From Chromatiaceae bacterium (GTDB lineage Bacteria; Pseudomonadota; Gammaproteobacteria; Chromatiales; Chromatiaceae), in contig JADKCI010000001.1 of the NCBI GenBank assembly GCA_016714645.1, forward strand, positions 744,001-808,000: DNA of 64,000 nucleotides, given 5' to 3'. The position numbers and the translations under genes are program-made. Position 1 is the stretch's first letter. Every line of letters starts with the position of its first letter. The notes under the pieces were generated by a model, which made no database searches, was not told where the DNA came from, and saw only the letters and a program-made list of their open reading frames with translations. Positions 7,356 to 16,259 of the stretch are shown in pieces.

Positions 7356-10208
7356 ATGAGCGCTTTGATCGAGATGTTTCGCGCCTCGGGCGCGTTGTAT
7401 GGAGGCAACGCGGCCTTCATCGAAGACCTGTACGAGCGGTACCTCGCCGACCCCGAGAGCGTGGATCTGGCCTGGCGGCAACGCTTCGACGTCATGCGCG
7501 GCGGGGCCGCGAATGATATACCCCACGGTCCCGTCAAGGAAAATTTTCTGCGCCTGGCGCGGGAGAGCCATGTCCGGCCTTTGGTCCGCTCCTCGGAACG
7601 ACTGGAGCCAGCGGCGGCGGAGAAGCAGTCCGCGGTCCTGCGGCTTATCAATGCCTATCGCTATCGCGGCCATCAGGCCGCCGACCTGGATCCCATTCAT
7701 TTGCGCGAGCAGCCCCCGGTTCAGGACTTGGACCCGGCTTTTTACCAGTTGGGCGAGGCGGATCTGGATCAGGTTTTCCATACGGGCTCCCTCTACGCCC
7801 CCGACCGCATGCGTCTGAGCGATATCGTTGCCCTCCTGCGGGAGATTTACTGCGGGGCCGTGGGCTCAGAGTATATGCACATCACCAGCGTTGAGGAAAA
7901 ACGCTGGATTCAGAAGCGGTTGGAGGGCTATCGGGCTAAGCCGGAATTGGAGTCCGAGGATCGGCGTTGGCTGTTGACCCTGCTGACGGCGGCGGAGGGG
8001 CTGGAGCGCTATCTCCACGCCCGTTATGTTGGCCAGAAGCGCTTTTCCCTGGAAGGCGGCGAGGCCATGATTCCCCTGATGGATGAGTTGATCCAGCGTG
8101 CCGGGCGCAAGGGCATCAAGGAGGTCGTCATTGGCATGGCCCATCGCGGCCGACTCAATGTCCTCATTAACCTGCTGGGCAAGCCGCCCAAGACCCTCTT
8201 TGACGAATTCGAAGGCCGCGTCCCCCATGTCGGAGACAAGGCTGGGGATGTCAAGTACCACCTGGGCTTCTCCTCCGACGTGGAGACTCCTGGCGGGGGC
8301 GTCCACCTGGTGCTGGGCTTCAACCCCTCCCATCTGGAGATCGTCAATCCGGTCATCGAGGGCTCGGTGCGGGCCCGCCAGCGCCGCCGCCGCGATCGAA
8401 CCGGTGACCAGGTCCTTCCCCTGCTCATCCACGGTGACTCGGCTTTCGCCGGTCAGGGCGTGGTGCCCGAGACCCTGCAGCTCTCCCAGACCCGCAGTTA
8501 CGGCACCGGTGGGACCCTGCATGTGGTGGTCAACAATCAGATCGGCTTTACCACCAGCCACCCCTTGGATGTCCGGTCCACGCCCTATTGCACTGATGTG
8601 GCCAAGATGGTTCAGGCCCCGGTCTTCCACGTGAACGGCGATGACCCGGAGGCGGTCATTTTTGTTACTCGCATGGCCCTGGACTACCGGAACGAGTTCC
8701 ACAAGGATGTCGTCATCGATTTGATCTGTTACCGCCGCCTGGGTCACAACGAGGCCGACGAGCCCGCCGTTACCCAGCCCATGATGTACAAGAAGATCCG
8801 CGCCCATCCCACGGCCCGGGAGGTCTACGCGCAGCGGCTCGCCGAGTTGGGCATCTTGGGCAAGGAGGACGCGGAGGCCCTGGTCGAGAAGTATCGTAAC
8901 TCTATCGAGCATGGGGTGGTCATGGCCCGCCCTGTCATGTGCGGGCTGGACAACGCCTTTCGGGTTTCCTGGCGGGCCTTTGCCGGCAAGGGCTGGGACC
9001 AGGAGGTGGATACGGGCGTAGCGCGCGCCAAACTTCAAGAGTTGGCCCAGCGACTGCTGCGGGTACCCGATGGCTTCGAGCTTCATCCCCGGGTCAGTAA
9101 GATCTGGAACGAGCGGCGCAAGATGGCCAAGGGCGATCAGTTGGCCGACTGGGGATTCTGCGAGAACCTGGCCTACGCCAGTCTGGTTGACGCCGGTTTT
9201 CCGGTGCGCCTCTCGGGACAGGACTGCGGCCGTGGCACCTTCTTCCATCGCCATGCCAAAATTCACGACCAGCTTACGGGGGAGAGCTATACCCCCCTGC
9301 AGCACATGAGCGAGAGCCAGGGACCCTTCATTGCCATCGATTCCATCCTGTCGGAGGAGGCGGTATTGGCTTATGAGTATGGCTATGCCTTGGCCGAGCC
9401 CAATGACCTTACCCTTTGGGAAGCCCAGTTTGGTGATTTCGCCAATGGGGCCCAAGTGGTGATCGACCAGTTCATCACCTCCGCTGGCACCAAGTGGAAT
9501 CTGGATTGTGGCCTGGTGATGCTGCTGCCCCATGGCCTGGAGGGCCAGGGCGCGGAACACTCCTCGGCCCGCCTGGAACGTTACCTGCAACTTTGCGCCG
9601 AGGATAATATTCAGGTCTGTGTCCCCAGTACCCCGGCCCAGATGTTCCATCTACTGCGCCGCCAGATGCTGCGGAATTACCGTCGGCCCCTGATCGTCAT
9701 GACGCCCAAGAGCTTGCTGCGCCATCGTCTGGCGACCTCCAGCCTGGACGACCTGGAGCATGGCCGTTTTCAGCCGGTGATCGGCGAGAGCGATGCCCTG
9801 GTTGTGGCGGGGGTGAAGCGGGTGGTGATGTGTAGCGGCAAGGTCTATTACGACCTGCTGGAGGCGCGACGGGCGCGTGGTCTCACGGACGTGGCCATCC
9901 TGCGTCTGGAGCAGATCTACCCCTTTCCCAGAGATCAGTTCGCCGCCGCCCTGGCCCCCTACACCGCCGCGACCCAGTTCATCTGGTGTCAGGAGGAGCC
10001 CCAGAACCAAGGTGCCTGGGACCAGATCAAGCACCGCTTCCACCGCCTGCTGGCGGACAATCGACAGGTGTGCTACGCGGGGCGGGCCATCTCCGCCGCT
10101 CCGGCGGTTGGCCACCGTAACGTTCATGTCGAACAGCAGGAGCGCCTTATTGACGAGGCCCTCTCTGGCCAGCTCAACGAAAAACAGAATCGCAGGATCC
10201 CGCTATGA
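7356..10208 (+). CDS. sucA: 2-oxoglutarate dehydrogenase E1 component
   Basis: 950 residues, the usual length of the thiamine diphosphate-dependent E1 subunit. It decarboxylates 2-oxoglutarate and passes the succinyl group to the lipoyl arm of SucB. Visible landmarks: the N-terminal E2-binding segment (LYGGNAAFIEDLYERYLADP), the NAYRYRGHQAADLDP block, GMAHRGRLNVL, HGDSAFAGQGVVPET, the cofactor-binding DVVIDLICYRRLGHNEADEP, and LPHGLEGQGAEHSSARLER. It overlaps sucB by four bases (ATGA), so the two are translationally coupled. No lpd follows in this window, so E3 must be encoded elsewhere. Presence implies a complete oxidative TCA branch. Confidence 0.97.
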   Translation: MSALIEMFRASGALYGGNAAFIEDLYERYLADPESVDLAWRQRFDVMRGGAANDIPHGPVKENFLRLARESHVRPLVRSSERLEPAAAEKQSAVLRLINAYRYRGHQAADLDPIHLREQPPVQDLDPAFYQLGEADLDQVFHTGSLYAPDRMRLSDIVALLREIYCGAVGSEYMHITSVEEKRWIQKRLEGYRAKPELESEDRRWLLTLLTAAEGLERYLHARYVGQKRFSLEGGEAMIPLMDELIQRAGRKGIKEVVIGMAHRGRLNVLINLLGKPPKTLFDEFEGRVPHVGDKAGDVKYHLGFSSDVETPGGGVHLVLGFNPSHLEIVNPVIEGSVRARQRRRRDRTGDQVLPLLIHGDSAFAGQGVVPETLQLSQTRSYGTGGTLHVVVNNQIGFTTSHPLDVRSTPYCTDVAKMVQAPVFHVNGDDPEAVIFVTRMALDYRNEFHKDVVIDLICYRRLGHNEADEPAVTQPMMYKKIRAHPTAREVYAQRLAELGILGKEDAEALVEKYRNSIEHGVVMARPVMCGLDNAFRVSWRAFAGKGWDQEVDTGVARAKLQELAQRLLRVPDGFELHPRVSKIWNERRKMAKGDQLADWGFCENLAYASLVDAGFPVRLSGQDCGRGTFFHRHAKIHDQLTGESYTPLQHMSESQGPFIAIDSILSEEAVLAYEYGYALAEPNDLTLWEAQFGDFANGAQVVIDQFITSAGTKWNLDCGLVMLLPHGLEGQGAEHSSARLERYLQLCAEDNIQVCVPSTPAQMFHLLRRQMLRNYRRPLIVMTPKSLLRHRLATSSLDDLEHGRFQPVIGESDALVVAGVKRVVMCSGKVYYDLLEARRARGLTDVAILRLEQIYPFPRDQFAAALAPYTAATQFIWCQEEPQNQGAWDQIKHRFHRLLADNRQVCYAGRAISAAPAVGHRNVHVEQQERLIDEALSGQLNEKQNRRIPL

Positions 10209-11434
10209 CAATCACTACTGAAGTCCTCGTTCCCGCCCTCCCGGAGTCCGTCGCCGATGCCACCGTCCTCGCCTGGCATAAGAAGCCGGGCGACCCGGTC
10301 AGGAAAGACGAAAGCCTGGTCGATCTGGAGACGGACAAGGTGGTCCTGGAGGTGCCCGCGCCCGCCGATGGGCAGTTGTCCGAGATTCTCATGGCGGTCG
10401 GCGAAGTGGTTACCGCCAGTACCGTCCTTGGCCGCATCGGCGCCGTCAGTTTCGCGCCAGTCGCCGGGGCCGAGCCTGCCAAGCCGACTGCCAGCGCCAG
10501 TGTCCCCGCTGGCGCGGTGTCGGAGCCCGGTGCCATTCTGGCGCCGGCCGCCCGCCGCCTGGTCAAGGAGCTCGATCTCAATCCCGCCGAGATCGCCGGT
10601 AGCGGCAAGGATGGGCGCATCCATAAGAGCGACGTCGTGGCCCATCTTGACCAGCGTGAGGCCAGTCGCCCCGCCGCCGATTTCGATATGACTCCGCGGG
10701 TTACCCAAGCCCCGGCGCTGAGCGGCGAGGCGGGCCGGCCCGAGCAGCGCGTGCCCATGACGCGTCTGCGGGCACGCGTCGCCGAACGCCTGGTTCAGGC
10801 TCAACAGACCGCCGCCATCCTGACCACCTTCAATGAGGTGGATATGCAGCCCATCATGGAGCTGCGCAACAAATACAAGGATCAGTTTGAGAAGGCCCAT
10901 GGCGTGCGCATGGGCTTTATGTCCTTCTTCGTTAAGGGCGCGGTGGAGGCCCTGCGGCGCTTCCCCATCGTGAACGCCTCGGTGGATGGCTCCGATATCA
11001 TTTACCACGGCTACTATGACATCGGTATCGCCGTCAGCAGCCCGCGTGGCTTGGTGGTCCCCATTCTGCGCAATTGCGATCAACTCACCATGGCCGGCGT
11101 GGAGCAGGGCATAGCCGACTTTGGTCGCAAGTCAAAGGACGGAAGCCTGAGCTTCGAGGACCTGACGGGCGGCACCTTCTCCATCACCAATGGGGGCATC
11201 TTTGGCTCCCTGCTCTCTACGCCTATCCTGAATCCGCCCCAAAGCGCCATCCTCGGTATGCATAAGATTCAGGAGCGCCCCATGGTGGTACAGGGACAGA
11301 TCGTCGCAAGACCCATGATGTATCTCGCCCTCTCCTACGACCATCGCATCATCGATGGCCGTGATGCCGTCCAGTTCCTGGTCACCATCAAGGAGATGCT
11401 CGAGGACCCGTCGCGTTTGCTGCTGGGCGTCTAG
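10205..11434 (+). CDS. sucB: Dihydrolipoyllysine succinyltransferase (E2 of 2-OGDH)
   Basis: 409 residues. Order of domains: lipoyl domain with the modified lysine in DLETDKVVLEVPAP (about residues 39-52), an Ala/Pro linker, the peripheral subunit-binding domain (ILAPAARRLVKELDLNPAEI, about 105-145), and the catalytic acyltransferase domain ending in YDHRIIDGRDAVQFL with the active His and Asp. It transfers the succinyl group to CoA in the cytoplasmic 2-oxoglutarate dehydrogenase complex. Starts inside the sucA stop codon (ATGA). A modest hairpin at 11453-11473 may end the transcript. Confidence 0.97.
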   Translation: MTITTEVLVPALPESVADATVLAWHKKPGDPVRKDESLVDLETDKVVLEVPAPADGQLSEILMAVGEVVTASTVLGRIGAVSFAPVAGAEPAKPTASASVPAGAVSEPGAILAPAARRLVKELDLNPAEIAGSGKDGRIHKSDVVAHLDQREASRPAADFDMTPRVTQAPALSGEAGRPEQRVPMTRLRARVAERLVQAQQTAAILTTFNEVDMQPIMELRNKYKDQFEKAHGVRMGFMSFFVKGAVEALRRFPIVNASVDGSDIIYHGYYDIGIAVSSPRGLVVPILRNCDQLTMAGVEQGIADFGRKSKDGSLSFEDLTGGTFSITNGGIFGSLLSTPILNPPQSAILGMHKIQERPMVVQGQIVARPMMYLALSYDHRIIDGRDAVQFLVTIKEMLEDPSRLLLGV

Positions 11435-11452
11435 ATTTGCCCTAGTCAGTGA

Positions 11453-11473
11453 GGGGACCAGGGATGGGTCCCC
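11453..11473 (+). terminator. Weak hairpin after sucB
   Basis: GGGGACC (11453-11459) can pair with GGTCCCC (11467-11473) around a 7-base loop. The run that follows is not T-rich, so efficient intrinsic termination is doubtful. It lies between the convergent sucB and Cas6-like genes. Confidence 0.3.
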
Positions 11474-11592
11474 CACCTCTTGGGTTTGCTACCGCTTGAC
11501 TGGGTGACGGCTAGTCCCTCAAGGCGGGGGCTTTGCTGAAGCTAAAGGTTAGTTGACGATTCCCACGACCTCGAAACCCAGGCGGTGCCAGC

Positions 11593-12273
11593 CTATTTGC
11601 GCACCGAGTCTATGCCCTTGTGCGGAATGAAGAGGCCACACCCCATGTGGCGGTGCGATCCTAATCCAGTGACCTGGAGACGGATGGATTCCGCGGGGGA
11701 CAGATCGGCCAGCAGGAGGCTGCGGGTTTGCAAGCCCCCGCCGGGGATGGTGAGGGTGGTGGTTTTGCCGCACAGGGCCTTGCGAACGCCGATATTAAGG
11801 TGATGAAGTTCCCGTGCCATGCGCGTCAGGAAGGCCTCTTCGTCATCGCCTTCCTGGGTGACAACATAGCGGGCCAGAAGGGTGGTGTCCTTGCTGAGGG
11901 GCTTGATCTTCGCCTCGCCGATCGTGAGAGGGCAACCGGCTACGTCCAGGGTGCGCCCGCGCAGGCCCTGAATCAGGTCATCCTGTCGCTCCTGACGCAA
12001 GCGTATCGCCAGCTTGGTGCGGCGCGAGAGGATGAGATGACTTTCGGTGCCGTGCGTTGGCCGTTCCCAACCATTCTGGGAGCCGGCGACGTGAATGCTG
12101 TGTACCCCCGCATCGGCCTCGTCGCTAAACCAGGGCAGCGCATCAATGATGGCGCTGGCAAGGGCATGGGCATGGTCAACGGGCAGTCGCTTGCAGTCGA
12201 GCGCGAAGAGGATATCGACGACCTCTGCCGTGACCTCGCAGTCTTGTTCGCTGGGATTTTCTTGCCAAAACAT
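11593..12273 (-). CDS. Orphan Cas6/Cmx6-like protein (type I-MYXAN family)
   Basis: 226 residues. The sequence resembles the Cas6/Cmx6 family (TIGR02807-type): an N-terminal VDILFALDCKRLPVDHAHAL block with candidate His34/His36, a LILSRRTKLAIRL strand, TLDVAGCPLTIG, and a C-terminal Gly-rich loop followed by MGCGLFIPHK (about 203-219). In CRISPR systems Cas6 cleaves pre-crRNA. No other cas gene or repeat array is present in this window, so a CRISPR role is not supported here. It is the last gene of a minus-strand operon behind a TPR-like gene (12 bases away) and a 63-residue gene. Family call is from memory of the motifs; catalytic activity is unproven. Confidence 0.65.
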   Translation of the reverse strand: MFWQENPSEQDCEVTAEVVDILFALDCKRLPVDHAHALASAIIDALPWFSDEADAGVHSIHVAGSQNGWERPTHGTESHLILSRRTKLAIRLRQERQDDLIQGLRGRTLDVAGCPLTIGEAKIKPLSKDTTLLARYVVTQEGDDEEAFLTRMARELHHLNIGVRKALCGKTTTLTIPGGGLQTRSLLLADLSPAESIRLQVTGLGSHRHMGCGLFIPHKGIDSVRK

Positions 12274-12285
12274 GGTGTGTTCCCG

Positions 12286-13010
12286 TTAGTTTACAGGCAG
12301 GCGCTCGCTCAGGGCCTCGCGGTCGAACCACCAGTCATCCTGAACCAGGACATCAACCACGTTGCGCAGTCGGACCAGAAATTTCTCGGGTTGCTTGAGT
12401 TCGAGCTTCTCCATCCAATAGTCAAAGGCCTCCTGGCTGTCCACGGCACCATGGCGGCGTGCCACCTGGCCGAGGATCTGGTTGGTGAAGAACATCAGGT
12501 TTTCCCGCTGAGTCCCCTCCGCGCGGATGTCGGCCAGGAAGAGGGCGGTGGTGGCTGCCACGGCCGCGCCATCCGCGTCGTCGGGGTCTCCTCGACGATG
12601 TGAGTCAGGAGTTCCACTGACAGGTCCGGGTCCATGGGGTAGGTGACCGCCAGCCAGATTCCCTGGCCAAGGGCCGCCAGGGATTGGGGTTGATCGGCTT
12701 GGAAGAGGACGTCGCAGGCATCGGCCGCAGACTCAAAGTCTTCGTGGGCGATGAAGACGTCAAGCACCTCCCGACCCAGGGCCCAGGCCTCTTCCCCTCG
12801 TTCCAGGCCAACCAGGGCGCGAGCCATTTGCAGACGGACATCCGCGAGTTCGGCGGCCCCGGCCCCCCTGCGCGTAAGGTGATCCAGCCGCTCCCGCAAG
12901 GCTCCCAGATGAGATTCCAGGGCGGCCTGCTCGGCGGCCAGGTTGATGACGGCATCCGCAGCGGTTTCAGCCAGGCGTCGGCTGTTGATTTCCAGAAGGT
13001 TAAGGTCCAT
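12286..13010 (-). pseudogene. TPR/helical-repeat-like protein, one-base frameshift
   Basis: Two overlapping frames form one protein: the first (from ATG 13010, AGGA ribosome site) is coherent through LSVELLTHIVEETP and then turns into an unlikely Pro/Trp/Arg-rich tail; the second continues as DDADGAAVAATTALFLADIR and runs to 12286. The switch fits one missing C in a four-base run (GGGG at 12583-12586 on the plus strand). Restored length is 241 residues. The protein is helical, with TPR-like blocks (RLQMARALVGLERGEEAWAL, SAADACDVLFQADQP), suggesting a scaffold. No enzyme motif is seen. Middle gene of the operon ending in the Cas6-like gene. Confidence 0.6.
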
Positions 13011-13037
13011 GGCGTTATCCTGGTAGCGTGTGTGGGT

Positions 13038-13229
13038 CTAACGAATCAGGCCGCTAAAGGCCGCCTCGAGACGATCCTCCCAGTTTTCCGGGGTATCGGG
13101 GTAAGGCGGTTTGAGATCGATGCGGAAGAAGCGCTCCCCGCTGCGGGCAATGCCCTGAATGATGGGCGCAAGTTCCTCAAAGGATTCAATTTCCTTGTTG
13201 GCTACCAGAATGTCGCTGAGTTTCAACAT
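13038..13229 (-). CDS. Small conserved-looking protein, first gene of Cas6-like operon
   Basis: 63 residues, mostly helical and acidic, beginning LKLSDILVANKEIESF and containing FFRIDLKPPYPDTPENWEDR. I do not recognise the family. It is kept as a real gene because it is on the same strand as, and 27 bases ahead of, the TPR-like gene, has a plausible start, and reads like a compact folded protein rather than a shadow frame. No membrane segment, signal peptide or cysteine motif is present. Its role is presumably tied to its two operon partners. Confidence 0.6.
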   Translation of the reverse strand: MLKLSDILVANKEIESFEELAPIIQGIARSGERFFRIDLKPPYPDTPENWEDRLEAAFSGLIR

Positions 13230-13794
13230 GCGTTTGGATTTCCGCTAGGATTGAAGTCTGGGGAGGGATATGCCGCCACCGCGGGGGAATGCAACGGTGG
13301 CGGCCCCTAATGAAAGTCGTCGAGCGGGGGCTGAAAAGGGTGGCTGAAGACTACGGGAAGGGTCGCCAAGGACCCGATGGCGGCTGAGTGGATTAGCATA
13401 AGGTTATATTATCGATCATTGACCGGCTGTAACTAATGCCGTAAGATTTATGATAATTCGTGTCCGGTCGCCAGTGTTCAGCGGCCGGGGGTTACCTGCT
13501 CGGTTGATCTCGCAAAGCGGGTAAAAACTAGAGTCATGACTATCCCCTAAGAGATATGAGCAGGGCGGGAATATCTCCCCGTCAGTGGAATAGCCCGCCT
13601 CTGGCCTCTGGGGTATATTGGAGTGCGACACAGTTTGTACCCGCCCTAAGGCAGGTGGCAAGACCACAAGGCGCGGCTGACCCGCCGCTCGTAAGATCCA
13701 AATTATGGGGCCCCGCGACCCTTATCAAGCCGCGAGACCGTGACAATAAGGCTTCCAAACCTTTCCGCTTTAGAAAGACAGGAGAGACAGCGCA
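13230..13794. other. Divergent control region between Cas6-like operon and dsrA
   Basis: 565 bases without a credible gene. For the minus-strand operon a candidate promoter is TTACAG (13432-13427), 18-base spacer, TATAAC (13408-13403). For dsrA I see only fragments: TTGATC at 13504 without a matching -10 at normal spacing, and TATATT at 13614-13619 without a clear -35. The dsr promoter may therefore depend on an activator. The last 40 bases contain the GGAGAG ribosome site of dsrA. Confidence 0.5.
13272..13304 (-). repeat. Perfect 10-bp inverted repeat in operon leader
   Basis: GCCGCCACCG (13272-13281) and CGGTGGCGGC (13295-13304) around a 13-base loop, 43 bases ahead of the 63-residue gene on the minus strand. 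It would form a very stable RNA hairpin in the leader; on the plus strand it lies far upstream of dsrA. No T run follows, so termination is unlikely in either direction. Confidence 0.6.
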
Positions 13795-15045
13795 ATGGCT
13801 ATTGAAAAGCACAATACTCCGATGCTCGATCAGTTGGAGACCGGCCCTTGGCCGAGCTTCATCAGCGGCATCAAGCGTCTCCGCGATGAGCATCCGGAAT
13901 CGCGCATCAATGAGGTTACTAACGACCTGCTCGGCCAGCTCGAGCACTCCTACGAGACCCGTAAGGGCTACTGGAAGGGCGGCACCGTCTCCGTCTATGG
14001 TTATGGCGGCGGCATCATTCCCCGCTTCTCCGAGGTCGGCAAGGCCTTCCCGAAATCCAAGGAATTCCACACGCTGCGTGTTCAGCCGCCGGCGGGCAAC
14101 CACTACTCCACCGCTATGTTGCGTCAGCTCGCGGATAGCTGGGAGAAGTACGGGTCGGGTCTGGTGACTTTCCATGGTCAGACCGGCAACATCATGTTCA
14201 TTGGCACCGATACCGCCAAAACCCAGCACTTCTTTGATGAGATCAACGAGTATGGCTGGGATCTGGGTGGCGCCGGCCCCTGCGTGCGAACCGCCATGTC
14301 CTGCGTGGGCGCGGCCCGCTGCGAGATGTCCTGCGTCAACGAACTCAAGGCCCACCGCTTGCTGGTCAACAACTTCGTGGACGACGTGCACCGTCCGGCC
14401 CTGCCCTATAAGTTCAAGTTCAAGGTCTCCGGCTGCGGCAACGATTGCCAGAATGCGATCGAGCGCGCCGACTTTGCCGTCATTGGCACCTGGCGCGATG
14501 ACATGAAGGTCGATCAGGCCGAGGTCAAGGCCTATGTCGCCGACAAGGGTCGTCAGTACTACATCGACAACGTCATCACCCGCTGCCCCACCAAGGCCCT
14601 GTCGCTCAACGACGACGATACCCTGGCGGTGAACAATCGCGATTGCGTGCGCTGCATGCACTGCCTGAACGTCATGCCCAAGGCCCTGCATCCCGGCGAT
14701 GACAAGGGCGTCACCATCCTGATCGGTGGCAAGCGCACCTTGAAGATCGGCGATCTCATGGGCACCGTGCTCGTACCCTTCAAGAAGCTGGAGACCGAGG
14801 AAGACTGGGAATCCATGGTCGAACTGGGCGCCACCATCATCGACTTCTGGGCCGAGAATGGTCTGGAGCATGAGCGCTGCGGTGAGATGATCGAGCGCAT
14901 TGGTCTGGCCAACTTCCTCGAAGGGATCGGTGTCGAGCCGGATCCCAACATGCTCAGCCACCCGCGCCAGAGTTCCTACATCCGCATGGATGGCTGGGAC
15001 GAGGCCGCCGAGGCCTGGTTCGAGCGCAAGGCCGAGGCCGGCTAG
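13795..15045 (+). CDS. dsrA: Reverse-type dissimilatory sulfite reductase, alpha subunit
   Basis: 416 residues. With DsrB it forms the cytoplasmic alpha2beta2 siroheme enzyme that, in sulfur oxidisers, runs toward sulfite. Siroheme-[4Fe-4S] ligands are visible as a cysteine cluster CVRTAMSC-VGAARCEMSC (C163, C170, C176, C180) and CGNDC (C214, C218). A ferredoxin domain follows, with C264 in RCPTKAL and CVRCMHC at 284-290 binding another [4Fe-4S]. Length fits DsrA. RBS GGAGAG lies before the ATG. First gene of a 15-gene cluster in the Allochromatium order. The oxidative direction is inferred from the dsrEFH and dsrL genes that follow, not from dsrA alone. Confidence 0.98.
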   Translation: MAIEKHNTPMLDQLETGPWPSFISGIKRLRDEHPESRINEVTNDLLGQLEHSYETRKGYWKGGTVSVYGYGGGIIPRFSEVGKAFPKSKEFHTLRVQPPAGNHYSTAMLRQLADSWEKYGSGLVTFHGQTGNIMFIGTDTAKTQHFFDEINEYGWDLGGAGPCVRTAMSCVGAARCEMSCVNELKAHRLLVNNFVDDVHRPALPYKFKFKVSGCGNDCQNAIERADFAVIGTWRDDMKVDQAEVKAYVADKGRQYYIDNVITRCPTKALSLNDDDTLAVNNRDCVRCMHCLNVMPKALHPGDDKGVTILIGGKRTLKIGDLMGTVLVPFKKLETEEDWESMVELGATIIDFWAENGLEHERCGEMIERIGLANFLEGIGVEPDPNMLSHPRQSSYIRMDGWDEAAEAWFERKAEAG

Positions 15046-15127
15046 CACCCCACGCGGCCGGCGCCCCCCGGGGGGCGCCGTGCCCGGAACCGTTTCAAGA
15101 CCTAACAGCATTCTTGGAGGAAAGGCG

Positions 15128-16204
15128 ATGGCAGCAGCCGACATGCGTGAGCCGATCGAAACCGGATGTCCCGATCCCTGGCAGTATATGCACCCCGTGC
15201 AGCGCAAGAATTTTGGTATGTGGAAGTACCATGAGCACCCGAAGCCTGGCGTCCTGCGTCATGTGGCTTACAGTGGGGACGAGATATGGACCGTAAAGGT
15301 TGGTACTCAGCGTATCCTGGACCTTTTCTCCCTGCGTAAGCTCTGTGATATTGGCGAGCAGTTTGGGGACGGCTTCGTCCACTTTACCCTGCGCTCCAAT
15401 CTGGAGTACATGGTGGCCGATGCCGCCAAGGTCGACCCCCTGATCAAGGCCGTCGAGGAGGCGGGCTTTATCGTGGGCGGCACCCAGAACTCGGTGGCCA
15501 TGATCTCCCACACCCAGGGCTGGCTGCATTGCGACATCCCGGGCACCGATGCCTCCGGCGTTGTTAAGTCCATGATGGACGAACTCATAGATGAGTTCAA
15601 AAACGCCAATATGCCGAACCGGGTGCATATCACCACCTCCTGCTGCCAGATCAACTGCGGTGGGCAGGGCGATATCGCCATCAATATCCAGCACACCAAG
15701 CCACCCAAGATCAACCACGACCTGGTGGCCAATGTCTGCGAGCGCCCCTCCGTGGTTGCCCGGTGCCCCGTGGCCGCCATCCGTCCGGCCATCGTCAACG
15801 GCAAGCCCTCTCTGGAAGTGGACGAGCGCAAGTGCATCTGCTGCGGCGCCTGCTTCCCGCCCTGTCCGCCCATGCAGATCAATGATGCCGAGCACTCCAA
15901 GCTGGCGATCTGGGTCGGTGGCAACCACTCCAATGCACGTGGTAAGCCCACCTTCCAGAAGCTGGTGGCCGCTGGTATCCCCAATAACCCGCCGCGTTGG
16001 CCCGAGGCGACCGCCATCGTCAAGCGCATCCTCAAGGCCTACAAGGAAGGCGCCCAGGATTGGGAGCGCGTCAACGAATGGATTGAGCGCATCGGCTGGC
16101 CGCGATTCTTCGAAGAGGTCGAGCTGCCCTTCACCAAGTATCACATCGATACCTGGCGTGGCGCGCGGGCCAGCTTCAACGCCTCCAACTACATCCGCTT
16201 CTAG
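15128..16204 (+). CDS. dsrB: Reverse-type dissimilatory sulfite reductase, beta subunit
   Basis: 358 residues from the ATG at 15128, with GGAGGAAAGG just upstream; the frame is open back to 14900 but that stretch overlaps dsrA. The TTSCCQINCGGQGDIAIN block (C172, C173, C177) and the RCPVAAIRP cysteine belong to the cofactor-binding region, and KCICCGACFPPCPPM is the inserted [4Fe-4S] ferredoxin domain. DsrB carries the catalytic siroheme site; the channel between the subunits docks DsrC. The 82-base gap after dsrA has a GC-rich segment of short C and G runs that might fold, perhaps stabilising messages, but no terminator. Confidence 0.98.
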   Translation: MAAADMREPIETGCPDPWQYMHPVQRKNFGMWKYHEHPKPGVLRHVAYSGDEIWTVKVGTQRILDLFSLRKLCDIGEQFGDGFVHFTLRSNLEYMVADAAKVDPLIKAVEEAGFIVGGTQNSVAMISHTQGWLHCDIPGTDASGVVKSMMDELIDEFKNANMPNRVHITTSCCQINCGGQGDIAINIQHTKPPKINHDLVANVCERPSVVARCPVAAIRPAIVNGKPSLEVDERKCICCGACFPPCPPMQINDAEHSKLAIWVGGNHSNARGKPTFQKLVAAGIPNNPPRWPEATAIVKRILKAYKEGAQDWERVNEWIERIGWPRFFEEVELPFTKYHIDTWRGARASFNASNYIRF

Positions 16205-16259
16205 GGCGAAGGCCCTCTAGCCTTAAGGGGCTGGAGGGCCGAATCAGATCGAGGTCGCA

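Noticed and set aside
7866..9650. 594-residue minus-strand frame inside sucA
   Set aside because: Antisense shadow of the high-GC sucA gene, whose plus-strand product is clear.
11593..13229. A full CRISPR-Cas locus around the Cas6-like gene
   Set aside because: No repeat-spacer array and no other cas gene was found on either side within the window.
13504..13532. TTGATC-based promoter for dsrA
   Set aside because: No -10 box at 16-18 bases; kept only as a remark in the intergenic entry.
13582..15207. 541-residue minus-strand frame across dsrA
   Set aside because: Shadow of dsrA; no family pattern on the minus strand.
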